Source: a bacterium (GTDB lineage: Bacteria; Planctomycetota; SZUA-567). Taken from it: 43,874 bases of DNA. Of this stretch, positions 1-8,669 are shown piece after piece (within the stretch, counting starts at the first letter, position 1; the number at the start of each line of letters is the position of its first letter). A program made the translations under genes and the position numbers. The notes beneath the pieces are model-generated. The model did no database searches. It was not told where the DNA came from and saw only the letters and a program-made list of their open reading frames with translations. Location: the NCBI GenBank assembly GCA_003245715.1, contig QKCJ01000057.1, forward strand, positions 1 to 43,874, read 5' to 3'.

Positions 1-100
1 GCGGATCAAGCGAGAAACGCTTTGCCAGCTCAGCGTATGAAGGGGTGATATCTCCGGGTGGATTATAGTAGGCACAGCGGACTTTCTGCCAGATTTTCAT
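1..100 (-). CDS. N-terminus of an unidentified protein, cut by the window edge
   Basis: The minus strand opens with ATG at 98-100 and stays open for 33 codons to the window edge. An ATG six bases upstream closes at once, so 100 is the start. A GGAG-like ribosome site lies just upstream. The peptide begins MKIWQKVRCAYYNPPG and ends with TPSYAELAKRFSLDP, which looks like the first helices of a helix-turn-helix domain, as in transposases or small phage terminase subunits. The family cannot be settled from 33 residues. Confidence 0.45.
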   Translation of the reverse strand, partial: MKIWQKVRCAYYNPPGDITPSYAELAKRFSLDP

Positions 101-456
101 GTCATACACTCCGGTCTCCTGTCGATTATGGTTTATCGGACGCAGGCAGATGGAAAACATCTGCATATCCTTATAAATCGACAGTTAACAGGTTATGAGT
201 GCGACAAAATTTTACTCAGTAGATCCTCCTTCCGCGTCCGACATTTTTCAACTTCCGCCCGCAGGCGTCGGAGGAGCATGAATTTTGTAAGGCATTGGCT
301 ATGCAATTGGGCAAGCTGTCTGGTGCTGGAAACTGTAACTGGCAGAATAGGGTACAATCTTTGTTTCGTTAAGTTTAAAATCAGCAACATTGCCGGAATT
401 AATGTCCCGTGGACAGTGTGTCTGCGGGGCTTTCTATTTAAATCAGCCTTCATTTG
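101..456. other. Intergenic stretch with no convincing gene
   Basis: Both strands have open frames here (for example 128-511 plus and 193-453 minus), but their translations are Cys/Arg-rich without domain character. No tRNA fold or recognisable repeat was seen. It probably holds the upstream region of the partial gene on the left. Confidence 0.4.
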
Positions 457-548
457 TTATTCGCAAATAGCGAATGCATGTGTAAATATATTTGACTTTT
501 GGATGAATTGACTGTATTATATCCATAATTGTTAGGATTTATTCGCAA
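457..548. promoter_or_regulatory. Direct repeats TTATTCGCAA flanking a promoter, candidate operator
   Basis: The 10-mer TTATTCGCAA occurs at 457-466 and again at 539-548, on either side of the promoter of the winged-helix gene. The first copy is part of a 6-bp inverted repeat, ATTCGC-AAATA-GCGAAT (459-475). Seen directly. By analogy with AbiEi-type antitoxins, which repress their own operon by binding repeats around the promoter, the downstream winged-helix protein is the likely ligand; that is inference. Confidence 0.45.
492..520 (+). promoter_or_regulatory. Sigma-70-type promoter for the winged-helix/nucleotidyltransferase pair
   Basis: A -35 box TTGACT (492-497), a 17-base spacer and a -10 box TATTAT (515-520) lie about 50 bases ahead of the GTG start at 569. 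Confidence 0.55.
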
Positions 549-568
549 TTCTAGAATAGGAAATAAGC

Positions 569-1087
569 GTGAGCAATATTAAAGGTCAGGACATATTGGT
601 TCTACTGAAAATTTTGGTCAAAGAACAAAACTTTGAACACTGGAGTTACAGTAAACTCGCAGAAGAGCTTTGTATGAGTTCATCAGAAGTTCATGCTGCC
701 TTGAAACGTGCACATAAATCCCGCCTAATTGATAATGAAAAGAATTATGTTGTGCATTCAGCGTTACTTGAATTCATGGTTCACGGGGTTAAATACTGCT
801 TCCCCCCTGAGCTAGGTAAACAAACTAGAGGTATCCCGACCGGCTACGCAGCGCCGTTTATGCAGGAAACTATAATGCAGGGAAATGACTTGCCGCCAGT
901 GTGGCCATATGCTGAAGGAACGGTTAAGGGTATTTCTTTGCAGCCGATCTACCGTTCAGTTCCTGATGCGGCTGTGAAAGACGATAAGCTTTATGAACTC
1001 CTTGCTTTGGTTGATATGATTCGCAGTGGCAGGGCGCGCGAACGCGCCATTGCTGAAGACCGCTTTACTAAAATACTGAGCGAATAA
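569..1087 (+). CDS. Winged helix-turn-helix protein, putative antitoxin/regulator of a nucleotidyltransferase pair
   Basis: 172 residues, GTG start preceded by AGGAAA. The first 70 residues read as a MarR-like winged helix: HWSYSKLAEELCMSSSEVHAAL is the helix-turn-helix and the following segment the wing. The C-terminal half contains a conserved-looking patch near residues 85-110 (GIPTGYAAPF) and ends in a charged helix, RARERAIAEDRF, likely for dimerisation or partner contact. The stop codon abuts the ATG of the nucleotidyltransferase gene (TAAATG), so the two are translationally coupled. Paired wHTH and nucleotidyltransferase genes are typical of AbiE-like abortive infection/toxin-antitoxin modules; that assignment is inference from gene order and fold. 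Confidence 0.6.
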   Translation: MSNIKGQDILVLLKILVKEQNFEHWSYSKLAEELCMSSSEVHAALKRAHKSRLIDNEKNYVVHSALLEFMVHGVKYCFPPELGKQTRGIPTGYAAPFMQETIMQGNDLPPVWPYAEGTVKGISLQPIYRSVPDAAVKDDKLYELLALVDMIRSGRARERAIAEDRFTKILSE

Positions 1088-1776
1088 ATGTCCATTAATC
1101 AACAGAACATTCAGATGCTTATAAAAGCCGCACAAGGATTTGGCAAGCTGCTCGATAAAGTAGCTTTTCTTGGTGGGGCAACCACAGGCTTTTAATAACA
1201 GATCCTCTGGCTTTAGATGTTCGTCCTACTCTTGATGTGGATGTGATTACAGAAATTGGTTCACGTTCTGATTATATAACATTAGAAGATGACCTGAGAA
1301 ACCTTGGCTTTAAAAATGATATGTCAGATTCGTCAGTTATCTGCCGGTGGAAACTTGATGACCTGACAATTGACATCATGCCAACGACAGCTGATATCCT
1401 TGGTTTCAGCAACAAGTGGTATAATGACGCCCTGCATAATGCAAAGCCTTATATGCTGACAAACGATTTGAAAATCAGACTTATCACAGCTCCATATTTC
1501 ATTGCAACCAAAATAGAGGCTTTCTATGGTCGTGGTAATAATGATTTCTATGGAAGCCATGATTTGGAAGATCTGATTGCGGTCATTGATGGTAGGAGCG
1601 AACTGGTAGAGGAAGTTCAGGAGAGTGCCCCAGCTTTAAAGACATTTATTTCTGAGAAGATAAGTTCATTCCTTGGTAACAGGGATTTCATGCAGGCACT
1701 CCCCGGACACGTAACAATAGAAGAACGCTTCTCTGTTATTGAAAAGCGGCTGAAGATGCTTGCTGGTTTAAAATAA
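1088..1776 (+). pseudogene. AbiEii-like nucleotidyltransferase, split by a one-base frameshift
   Basis: Translation from 1088 gives MSINQQNIQMLIKAAQ and runs to VAFLGGATTGF before a TAA at 1193. The family signature then continues in another frame: LITDPLALDVRPTLDVDVI and on to the stop at 1776. GGATTG followed by DVDV is the nucleotidyltransferase fold G[GS] plus hDhDh metal-binding motif, so the break falls between two parts of the active site. Adding one T to the run at 1190-1193 restores a protein of about 229 residues. An internal GTG at 1237 would retain only the DVI part and lose the GG motif, so it is unlikely to be active. Sequencing error, true loss, or programmed -1 shifting on the T run are all possible. 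Confidence 0.65.
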
Positions 1777-1935
1777 CTGGTCAACCTTTTTAGGGTTTAT
1801 CGGATTAGAACTTAGTTCTACGCCAATATTTTAAGATTGCAAATACCTATAGTCATCTAGAGGTTAGGTAATTCCAATGTGTGTTTTTTATTGCATAAGA
1901 TTTATAATTAAATATAACCGTGGAATAAAAGGCTA

Positions 1936-2817
1936 TTACGCACGTAACTCCCGCATCATTTCGGCTGGGGTTTGGCCAAAATGTCGCTTGAATTCCCGGC
2001 TGAACTGGGACGCACTTTCATACCCAACCCGGTCAGCCGCCGCGTATGCTTTCAGGCTATCCTGCACAATCATATCCCTTGCTTTTGTCAGGCGGATTTT
2101 CTTCAAATATTGCATGGGCGAATCGGACGTCATTTCTTTAAACGCACGATGAAAAGCCGAAACGCTCATGTGGGCGGAACTGGCCAATAGCTCAACATCA
2201 AGGTTGTCTGCATAGTCATTTTGTATGACTTTCAAGGCTCTGGCAACCTGTGAGAATGTTCCGTTGTGTGTGGCGATGGAGTATAAAAGAGCTGCCTGAG
2301 TACCACACAAAGCTCTGTACATAATCTCCCGGATAATCCCTTTTCCTAAAATCTCCACCTCTATCTCAGACTGTATGCACTTCAAAAGCCTGCAAAGAGC
2401 ATCGATCATTTCGTTATCCATCTCTGCGGGGCCAATACCAAGCGGTAGTGTCTTATCGGCTGCTTTCGTCTGTTCAAGCGGAATGTCCACCTTGCCAATT
2501 AATTCACGTAAGACTCCCATATCAAGGTTAATATATAGACCGCGAACCGGCTCTTTGGGAGTACCGAAAGTTTCGCATTCAAAAGGCATGGTAACGGATG
2601 TAACTAGGTAATGATCCGAATCATAGGTGAATTTCTTGCCACCAAGATAACCGACCTTATGCCCTTGAATAACAATACATAGGCCTGGGCTGTAAACCAT
2701 CGGACGAGAACGAACATGCTGATGGCCCTGAAATAACAGAACACCTTCTAAAGTGGATTCAATAGCCCCGTCTTCCATTTCAGGAAAATGCTTAGTAAGT
2801 ATATTCGTTTTTGACAT
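1936..2817 (-). CDS. AraC-family regulator with AraC_N domain, divergent from the alcohol dehydrogenase
   Basis: 293 residues. Residues about 20-165 match the AraC_N type domain (LEGVLLFQGHQHV, MVYSPGLCIVIQGHKVGYLG). The C-terminal 100 residues carry the two helix-turn-helix motifs of AraC (LLASSAHMSVSAFHRAFKEM and YESASQFSREFKRHFGQTP). A strong site AAGGAGT sits ahead of the ATG. The gene is divergent from a YqhD-like dehydrogenase across 181 bases; this is the arrangement of E. coli yqhC-yqhD, where the regulator senses aldehydes and activates the reductase. Control of the 2999-8092 redox genes is therefore likely but inferred. Confidence 0.82.
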   Translation of the reverse strand: MSKTNILTKHFPEMEDGAIESTLEGVLLFQGHQHVRSRPMVYSPGLCIVIQGHKVGYLGGKKFTYDSDHYLVTSVTMPFECETFGTPKEPVRGLYINLDMGVLRELIGKVDIPLEQTKAADKTLPLGIGPAEMDNEMIDALCRLLKCIQSEIEVEILGKGIIREIMYRALCGTQAALLYSIATHNGTFSQVARALKVIQNDYADNLDVELLASSAHMSVSAFHRAFKEMTSDSPMQYLKKIRLTKARDMIVQDSLKAYAAADRVGYESASQFSREFKRHFGQTPAEMMRELRA

Positions 2818-2998
2818 ATGAGCGACTCCTTATGCGTTGCAATATAATTATACATCTATTTTGCCCGATATTTACCTGTAAGTCAACATTTGGGTAGAAA
2901 TAGGCAATATATTAAGAGGATCAGGTATTCAAAAAATATTGATTTAGTTGTATAGTAAGTTCAAAGCAGTTAAAAACCATTTCCCCAAAGGAGAAACC

Positions 2999-4186
2999 AT
3001 GAACTTCGAATACCACAATCCTACCGATGTGATTTTTGGCGCTGGTTCGCTTCCTCGCCTTGGTGAAGTCGTAAGCCGCTATGGGAAGAAAGCGCTGATT
3101 GTTACCGGTGGAGGCAGTGTGAAAAAGACCAGTATTTTCGATCGTGCGGTCGCCAGCCTGAAGGAAAGCGGAATTGACTATGCTGAATGCGACGGGGTTG
3201 AGCCGAACCCCAGAATTACCTCGGTTGCAAGAGGGGCTAAAATTGCCCATGATGAAAATTGCGATGTGATCGTCGCTCTTGGCGGTGGCAGCACGATGGA
3301 TGCCTCTAAAGTTATGGCAGCTGCATTTTATTATGATGGTGATCCGTGGGATATGATTTTTCATGGTCAGCCGAAACCATTTTTTCCAACAAAAGCGCTG
3401 CCAATTGTTACCGTTCCTACACTTGCGGCTACAGGTTCGGAGATGAACCCTAACGGTGTGATTACGAATGAAGCAACCAAAGAAAAATCATTTACCGGTG
3501 CTGCCTGTATGTACCCAAAGGTTGCGATTGTTGACCCGGAATTAACCCTGACCGTCCCCAAAAACCAGACCGCTTTTGGAGTGTGCGATATTATTACCCA
3601 TGTGACCGAAGCGTACTTTAATGGTGTTGATGGCACACCGATACAAGACCGTTTCGCTGAAGGTGTTATCCTGACAGTAATGGAATACGGCAAACGTGCA
3701 ATTGCTGATGGTTCTGATCTTGAAGCACGGGCGCATATGCAATGGGGCTCGATTCTTGCGTTAAACGGTTGGGTAAACTGTGGAACGAACGGCGGCTATC
3801 CGGTACACATGATTGAGCATACCGTTTCTGCTTTCCATGACATTACTCATGCGGCCGGTCTGGCAATAATCAACCCCTCATGGATGCGCTTTGCTGCGAA
3901 GCAGCATACCTCTAAATTTGTTCAATTTGCCGAACGCATATTCGGGCTAAAATCCAAAGGGCCAAATGACTTGGATTGTGCACTTGCAGGGGTTGACAAG
4001 TTTGAAGCGTTCCTCAAAGAGATTGGATGTCCGACGCATTTCTCAGAACTTGATATTGATGACAAGCTGTTTGCCAAATACGCGCAGGAAACGTTACGCA
4101 TCATCAATGATGGTAATGGCAATCTGCCTGCCCGTCCACCGATGAGTGAAGCGGATATTATCTCTGTGTTGCAAGCGGCTCTTTAA
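2999..4186 (+). CDS. yqhD: Iron-containing (group III) alcohol dehydrogenase, YqhD-like
   Basis: 395 residues from the ATG at 2999, chosen because AAAGGAG (2987-2993) lies just ahead; upstream in-frame starts lack one. It begins MNFEYHNPTDVIFGAG, typical of YqhD/butanol dehydrogenases. Visible are the nucleotide-binding GGGSVKK and GGGSTMDASK segments and the metal-binding His residues in GYPVHMIEHTVSAFHDITHA. The family reduces aldehydes to alcohols with NADPH in the cytoplasm. The next gene starts 11 bases after the stop, giving an operon with cupin, CMD and hydrolase genes, a common aldehyde/oxidative stress set. Confidence 0.85.
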   Translation: MNFEYHNPTDVIFGAGSLPRLGEVVSRYGKKALIVTGGGSVKKTSIFDRAVASLKESGIDYAECDGVEPNPRITSVARGAKIAHDENCDVIVALGGGSTMDASKVMAAAFYYDGDPWDMIFHGQPKPFFPTKALPIVTVPTLAATGSEMNPNGVITNEATKEKSFTGAACMYPKVAIVDPELTLTVPKNQTAFGVCDIITHVTEAYFNGVDGTPIQDRFAEGVILTVMEYGKRAIADGSDLEARAHMQWGSILALNGWVNCGTNGGYPVHMIEHTVSAFHDITHAAGLAIINPSWMRFAAKQHTSKFVQFAERIFGLKSKGPNDLDCALAGVDKFEAFLKEIGCPTHFSELDIDDKLFAKYAQETLRIINDGNGNLPARPPMSEADIISVLQAAL

Positions 4187-4197
4187 GGGAGAAAATA

Positions 4198-4592
4198 ATG
4201 AAAATTACAAAAAATGCCTCAAAAAAATCGTTTAAAGGTCCGGCAGATTGGTTTACCGGCAATGTCCGTGTTGAGATGCTTTTTACTGAAGAGGATAGTT
4301 CACGGACATCGGGTGGTGTCGTTACGTTCGAGCCTGGTGCTCGAACAGCTTGGCATACCCATCCTATAGGGCAGACACTTATCGTTCTTTCTGGACTTGG
4401 GAGGGTATGCACAGAAGGCGGAGAAATTCAGGAAATCCAACCCGGGATGTGGTCTGGTTTCCTGCAGGTGAGAAGCACTGGCACGGTGCAAGTCCCGATA
4501 CCGCGATGAGTCATATCGCAATTCAGGAAAGTCAGGATGGGAGTGCGGTTGAGTGGCTGGAGCACGTCAACGATGAGGAATATACACGATGA
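4198..4592 (+). pseudogene. Small cupin protein, frameshifted
   Basis: From the ATG at 4198 the sequence is a single cupin: [20 protein letters not shown] is cupin motif 1 with metal-binding His residues. After EIQEIQPG the frame breaks at GGG 4444-4446; one more G gives [15 protein letters not shown], cupin motif 2, and continues to EYTR with a stop at 4590-4592. Repaired length is about 131 residues. The stop overlaps the ATG of the next gene. It closely resembles the N-terminal cupin of that neighbour (FTGNVRVEMLF versus [11 protein letters not shown]), so the two arose by tandem duplication. Without repair, the product lacks motif 2 and would not bind metal normally. Confidence 0.72.
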
Positions 4593-5710
4593 ATAAAATA
4601 GTGAAAGTAATTTTGTGTTTAAGTGTTGTTTTATTTAACTCCGTTTCATTTGCTGCTGATAGCTCAGGAAAGGAGCAAACCCTTTACCATACTGGGGCGC
4701 AAAAGACCTTTGTTGGTCCGGAACAGTATTTTACCGGCAAGGTATTTGTTGAGATGCTCTTCCCCCAAAACAAAGACACCGCTTTTTCAGGGGCATATGT
4801 CTCCTTTCAGCCTGGGGCAAGAACGGCGTGGCATTTGCATCCTGCTGGTCAGCACATGATTGTTACAAACGGTACCTGCCTGACCGGAACACGGGATGGG
4901 AAAGTGATTGCATTCAAGAAAGGTGAAACCGTATGGTGTCCGCCGGATATTGATCACTGGCACGGTGCAACACCGGATCATGCGGTAACGCATCTGGTAA
5001 TTACCGGCAGCAAAGATGGTCAGAATGTTATCTGGAAAGAGAAGGTTACGGATGAACAGTATTTAAGTGCTGTTACGAAAACAGAAAAAGGAAACAAAAT
5101 GGACGTAGATAAATATCTGGACAAGAAACAGCAGGCGATTATTCCTGTTTCAGCGTTTGCTGCTAGCGGAGATCTTGAAAAATTAGCGCAATCACTGAAT
5201 GCAGCATTGGATGCCGGATTAACGGTTAATGAAGTCAAAGAAGTATTGGTTCAGGTGTATCCATATTGCGGCTTTCCCCGTTCTTTGAATGCGCTTGGAA
5301 CTTTTATGGCAGTTGTAAATGAGAGAAAAACCAAAGGGGTTAATGATCCAGCTGGCAAGGACGCAACGGCTCTCCCTAATGACTTTAATAGTCTTGACGT
5401 TGGAACTCAAGTACAGACCGAGCTTGTAGGGCAGCCTGTCAAAGGGGCGTTGTTTGATTTTGTGCCAGTTATAAATACATATCTGCAAAGTCACCTTTTT
5501 GGAGATATTTTTACCCGTGATGTGCTAGATCATAAAACCAGAGAGCTGGTCACTGTTTCTATACTCAGCAATATAAATGGAGCAGAACCGCAACTGAAGG
5601 CACATGTAAATATGGCACAGAACGCAGGTCTTACAAAAGATCAGCTCAAAGCCATATTTGAAGTGCTGGAAAACAAGGTTGGAATAGTTAAGCCAAACAT
5701 AGTTGAGTGA
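4589..5710 (+). CDS. Exported cupin-carboxymuconolactone decarboxylase fusion protein
   Basis: 373 residues. A signal peptide ([20 protein letters not shown], about 1-23) predicts export. Residues 30-150 form a cupin with both motifs ([17 protein letters not shown] and [14 protein letters not shown]). Residues 165-370 hold two CMD/AhpD-like helical units, the first with [13 protein letters not shown] and the second with [16 protein letters not shown]. The first unit has a single Cys, not the CxxC of AhpD peroxidase, so redox chemistry of that kind is doubtful. Cupin-CMD proteins are frequent beside iron alcohol dehydrogenases. The ATG overlaps the previous stop (ATGA), indicating coupling. 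Confidence 0.78.
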   Translation: MNKIVKVILCLSVVLFNSVSFAADSSGKEQTLYHTGAQKTFVGPEQYFTGKVFVEMLFPQNKDTAFSGAYVSFQPGARTAWHLHPAGQHMIVTNGTCLTGTRDGKVIAFKKGETVWCPPDIDHWHGATPDHAVTHLVITGSKDGQNVIWKEKVTDEQYLSAVTKTEKGNKMDVDKYLDKKQQAIIPVSAFAASGDLEKLAQSLNAALDAGLTVNEVKEVLVQVYPYCGFPRSLNALGTFMAVVNERKTKGVNDPAGKDATALPNDFNSLDVGTQVQTELVGQPVKGALFDFVPVINTYLQSHLFGDIFTRDVLDHKTRELVTVSILSNINGAEPQLKAHVNMAQNAGLTKDQLKAIFEVLENKVGIVKPNIVE

Positions 5711-5802
5711 ACAGACATAGCTTTTTAACGTTTCATCTCGTCTATCACAGACAGACGAGATGAAAGTATGGAAAAGTAAATCTAAATGCAAAGGGAGTAA
5801 AC

Positions 5803-6855
5803 ATGGATACGACCTCAATTGTTCAGAAAATATATATTGTGACTGGCCTGATACTCTGTTTGGGATTTGTGGCGTGGTCGCTGGAGGTTTCGAAAATGAA
5901 TAAAAAATCAACATGGGATAAAACATTCCCCAAAAGTGATAAGGTAGACCATAAGAAAGTAACTTTCAAAAACCGTTACGGGATCTCATTGTCGGGAGAT
6001 CTCTATCAGCCGAAAGACACCCGTGGTAAATTGGCTGCAATTGCTGTTAGTGGCCCGTTTGGTGCTGTAAAGGAGCAATCGTCTGGTCTTTACGCACAAA
6101 CCATGGCTGAACAAGGATTCATTACATTGGCTTTTGATCCATCCTATACTGGAGAAAGTAGTGGAGAGCCTCGTAATGTGGCATCTCCGGATATCAATAC
6201 TGAAGATTTCTCAGCTGCTGTCGATTTCCTTGGTATACAGCCTAACGTCGACCGTGAGCGGATTGGTATTATCGGTATATGTGGCTGGGGTGGTATGGCA
6301 TTGAACGCCGCCGCAGTGGATAAACGTATCAAGGCAGTGGTGACCAGCACCATGTACGACATGACACGCGTTATGTCCAAGGGCTACAATGACAGCGTTA
6401 CTCTTGATCAGCGTACCAAGACACTTGAAAAGCTCGGACAACAGCGTTGGCTTGATGCTGAAGCAGGCACTCCTGCATATGGGCCGGTTTCGTTGGAACT
6501 CAAGGGCGGAGAGCCTCAGTTTGTTGTGGAATATGCGGCATACTATAAATCGAAAGAACGTGGCTTTCACCCACGAGCAATCAATTCAAACGGCTCGTGG
6601 ACACTCACCACCCCGCTTTCATTCATGAACATGCCGATCCTGACGTACATCGCAGAAATATCGCCGCGCCCAATTTTGTTAATTCACGGAGAAAAGGCTC
6701 ATTCGCGCTATTTCAGTGAAACTGCCTACAAGGCAGCAAAAGAGCCAAAGCAGCTATTGATCATTCCGGGTGCTAATCATACGGATTTGTATGATAAAAC
6801 AGATGTTATACCGTTTGACAAGATAACATCTTTTTTTACAGAAAACTTGAAGTAG
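5803..6855 (+). CDS. Membrane-anchored or exported alpha/beta hydrolase, dienelactone hydrolase-like
   Basis: 350 residues. An N-terminal hydrophobic stretch (residues 10-27) is a signal anchor or uncleaved signal. Residues 55-345 have the alpha/beta hydrolase pattern: DLYQPKDTRGKLAAIAVSG, an acid-loop region HGEKAHSRYF, and C-terminal GANHTDLYD with the likely catalytic His. The nucleophile elbow is unusual: GICGWGG at 158-164 has Cys160 and puts Trp where relatives with GICASGG have Ser. Cys160 may be the nucleophile as in dienelactone hydrolases, or the protein may be catalytically altered. It starts 92 bases after the CMD gene with GGGAG as ribosome site. Confidence 0.72.
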   Translation: MDTTSIVQKIYIVTGLILCLGFVAWSLEVSKMNKKSTWDKTFPKSDKVDHKKVTFKNRYGISLSGDLYQPKDTRGKLAAIAVSGPFGAVKEQSSGLYAQTMAEQGFITLAFDPSYTGESSGEPRNVASPDINTEDFSAAVDFLGIQPNVDRERIGIIGICGWGGMALNAAAVDKRIKAVVTSTMYDMTRVMSKGYNDSVTLDQRTKTLEKLGQQRWLDAEAGTPAYGPVSLELKGGEPQFVVEYAAYYKSKERGFHPRAINSNGSWTLTTPLSFMNMPILTYIAEISPRPILLIHGEKAHSRYFSETAYKAAKEPKQLLIIPGANHTDLYDKTDVIPFDKITSFFTENLK

Positions 6856-6902
6856 GAAACATCCATATTGGTCACAATACATTCCATAAGGTCGACAATA
6901 AA

Positions 6903-7091
6903 GTGAATACAAAGGATATAAAACAGGGTACAGGTGTGGACGTTGTTTTAATGATTGGCAATCTGGAGATACCGGCAGAGTTGAATAACTGCAAATCATC
7001 GAAAGCGCTTCTTACAGGCTCATGGGATGCCGGTGGTGTAAAAGATACAACTTCTTTTGAAATGGCTTATGCTGCCGGACTAAATGTATAA
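6903..7091 (+). pseudogene. Short chimeric remnant, cyclophilin-like start joined to an unrelated tail
   Basis: A 62-codon frame with GTG start. The first half (VDVVLMIGNLEIPAELNNC) resembles the opening strands of the cyclophilin-like domain encoded at 7619-8092. The second half (GSWDAGGVKDTTSFEMAY) resembles the C-terminal tail of flavodoxin-like NAD(P)H oxidoreductases. This suggests a deletion scar that joined two genes. No good ribosome site is visible. Assignment of both halves is from memory of the families and uncertain. Confidence 0.35.
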
Positions 7092-7123
7092 CATAAAACT
7101 TGACTACAAAGGAAACACTCATT

Positions 7124-7600
7124 ATGAATATAGATATTCTAATTGTATATTATTCATGGCATGGCAATACCAGAAAAATCGCTGAACTGATCGCCCAGGC
7201 CACGGATGGTCAGCTTTTTGAACTCGAACCGATCAAGCCATACACAACTGACTATAATGCGGTTGTTAATCAAGCCAGAACTGAGACAAGAAAAGGCTTC
7301 AAACCAGAACTAAAGGCTATGCCCAAGAATAATACTGCTTCAAAGATTTTGGTTGGCTCTCCTAACTGGTGCAGCACAATTGCTCCTCCACTTGCCACTT
7401 TTCTTAATGATTATGATCTGAAAGGTAAAATTGTTGCTCCTTTCTATACTCATGGCGGAGGAGGAAGCGGTAATATTGAAAGTGACATTATAAATATGTG
7501 TTCTGGTTCTAATGTTGTAAAAGGCTTCGGGGTGTACAATAGTGGTGGTGCAAATGTATCAAAACAAATAATGGACTGGCTGACTTCAATCGGCGTTTAA
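7124..7600 (+). CDS. Flavodoxin
   Basis: 158 residues. ATG at 7124 with AAAGGA (7108-7113) at normal distance, preferred over a TTG eight codons earlier. YYSWHGNTRKIAELI is the FMN phosphate-binding loop. VGSPNWCSTIAPPLATFL and the glycine-rich FYTHGGGGSGN are the later FMN-contact loops of the Flavodoxin_4 type. It carries electrons in the cytoplasm; the partner is probably one of the neighbouring reductive enzymes, which is inference. The downstream cyclophilin-like gene follows after 18 bases, a pairing often seen. Confidence 0.82.
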   Translation: MNIDILIVYYSWHGNTRKIAELIAQATDGQLFELEPIKPYTTDYNAVVNQARTETRKGFKPELKAMPKNNTASKILVGSPNWCSTIAPPLATFLNDYDLKGKIVAPFYTHGGGGSGNIESDIINMCSGSNVVKGFGVYNSGGANVSKQIMDWLTSIGV

Positions 7601-7618
7601 TATTTCGAAAGGTGTTTC

Positions 7619-8092
7619 GTGAAAGTATTTTTAGCTTTTAGTACACTTGGTCTTGTTCTCGCAGGTATTATTAGTCTGTTGGGGCGTCAGTCGATTGAGT
7701 CCTCGCAAGACGGCAAGAATAATAGATTTTTAATTCAGGGAAGGGCTGCTATGGAAATTAAAGTTATCGCAGGCGATAAAGAGGTTGTGTTCAAATTGAA
7801 TGACAGTCAGGCTTCCAAAGATTTGTATGGTCAGCTTCCACTGAAGATAAAAGTTGATAATTATGGCGATAATGAGAAGATATTTTATCCCCCGAAGAAA
7901 TTAAATACATCATCAACCCCTTTAGCAAATGCAAAAACTGGAACTTTGGCTTATTATGCTCCATGGGGGAATGTAGTGATGTTCTATAAAGATTTTGGAT
8001 CTGCCTCAGGGTTATATGAATTAGGAGAAGCTGTATCAGTAATTGAAAATATTAATGTATTGTCTGGTAGTATTTCTATTACGCCCCAGTAG
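7619..8092 (+). CDS. Exported cyclophilin-like fold protein
   Basis: 157 residues with GTG start after AAAGG. Residues 1-22 are a hydrophobic signal or anchor segment (FLAFSTLGLVLAGIISLLG). Residues 40-157 match the cyclophilin-like domain (DUF-type, as in TM1367): MEIKVIAGDKEVVFKLND, then AKTGTLAYYAPWGNVVMFYK and GSASGLYELGEAV. This family is not known to be a peptidyl-prolyl isomerase and its function is open. Most members are cytoplasmic and lack the leader, so the leader here is notable. It is the last clear gene of the redox cluster. Confidence 0.72.
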   Translation: MKVFLAFSTLGLVLAGIISLLGRQSIESSQDGKNNRFLIQGRAAMEIKVIAGDKEVVFKLNDSQASKDLYGQLPLKIKVDNYGDNEKIFYPPKKLNTSSTPLANAKTGTLAYYAPWGNVVMFYKDFGSASGLYELGEAVSVIENINVLSGSISITPQ

Positions 8093-8239
8093 CTGGTTAT
8101 ATATAATATTAAATATAAGGGCGTTGAATTCGCAATTAACCAATCATTTTTTAATGATGGCTTAAGAATGAAGGTGTTTTGCTTTAAAAATTTTCATAGG
8201 CATATATTATGACAACGATTATACATAAAGGAAATGCCT

Positions 8240-8425
8240 GTGAATAAAAAGAAATATACCTATGGTGATGGTGGTTATATGGATGAGTTTACCTCGAAGG
8301 GTCGGAAGATTATTCCGGGTACGACCTCCAGTAGCAACTTCTGTCATCCAGATGATTATGATTCTGAACCACCAGAGGTATTTGCTGCGCGTAATGCCGC
8401 TTTGGCTGCGGGTGTTGATATGTGA
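8240..8425 (+). CDS. Small hypothetical protein
   Basis: 61 residues from the GTG at 8240. An ATG two codons earlier (8234) is only one base from the AAAGGA site, so the GTG is the better start. The product begins MNKKKYTYGDGGYMDEF, is polar and acidic with one Cys, and has no signal or membrane segment. It might be a fragment of a longer enzyme. The family is not recognised. The 240 bases that follow hold no clear gene; a short in-frame run ending at 8622 could be a degraded gene end. Confidence 0.45.
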   Translation: MNKKKYTYGDGGYMDEFTSKGRKIIPGTTSSSNFCHPDDYDSEPPEVFAARNAALAAGVDM

Positions 8426-8631
8426 ATATAAAGTCCCTCGCCATTAGAAATCTTCTGGGCTTTCTTGGCTGGTTTTAGGTTACTGATTTTGCGATTTGTT
8501 AATGACATTGTTGGCATCTTCAGATTGAAGACTCAATATACCCAAAAAAATACCCAAAAAATGGTCGCATATCAAGGAATTAATCTGAATCAGGGTGAAC
8601 TGGACGTGCTTGTAACTTATTGATTTAATAG

Positions 8632-8660
8632 AAAAAGCGAACTGGCCTGAACCAGTTCGC
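8632..8660 (-). terminator. Terminator of tRNA-Arg
   Basis: Perfect 9-bp hairpin GCGAACTGG/CCAGTTCGC with a 6-base loop (8637-8660), followed on the minus strand by TTTTT. It lies 10 bases past the tRNA 3' end. Confidence 0.8.
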
Positions 8661-8669
8661 ATTCGTATT

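Noticed and set aside
128..511. 127-codon plus-strand frame in the left intergenic region
   Set aside because: It covers the candidate operator and -35 box, is Arg/Cys-rich at random, and has no start signal at its first ATG.
8134..8160. Hairpin near CCAATCATT/AATGATGG as terminator
   Set aside because: Bulged short stem and no T run after it on either strand.
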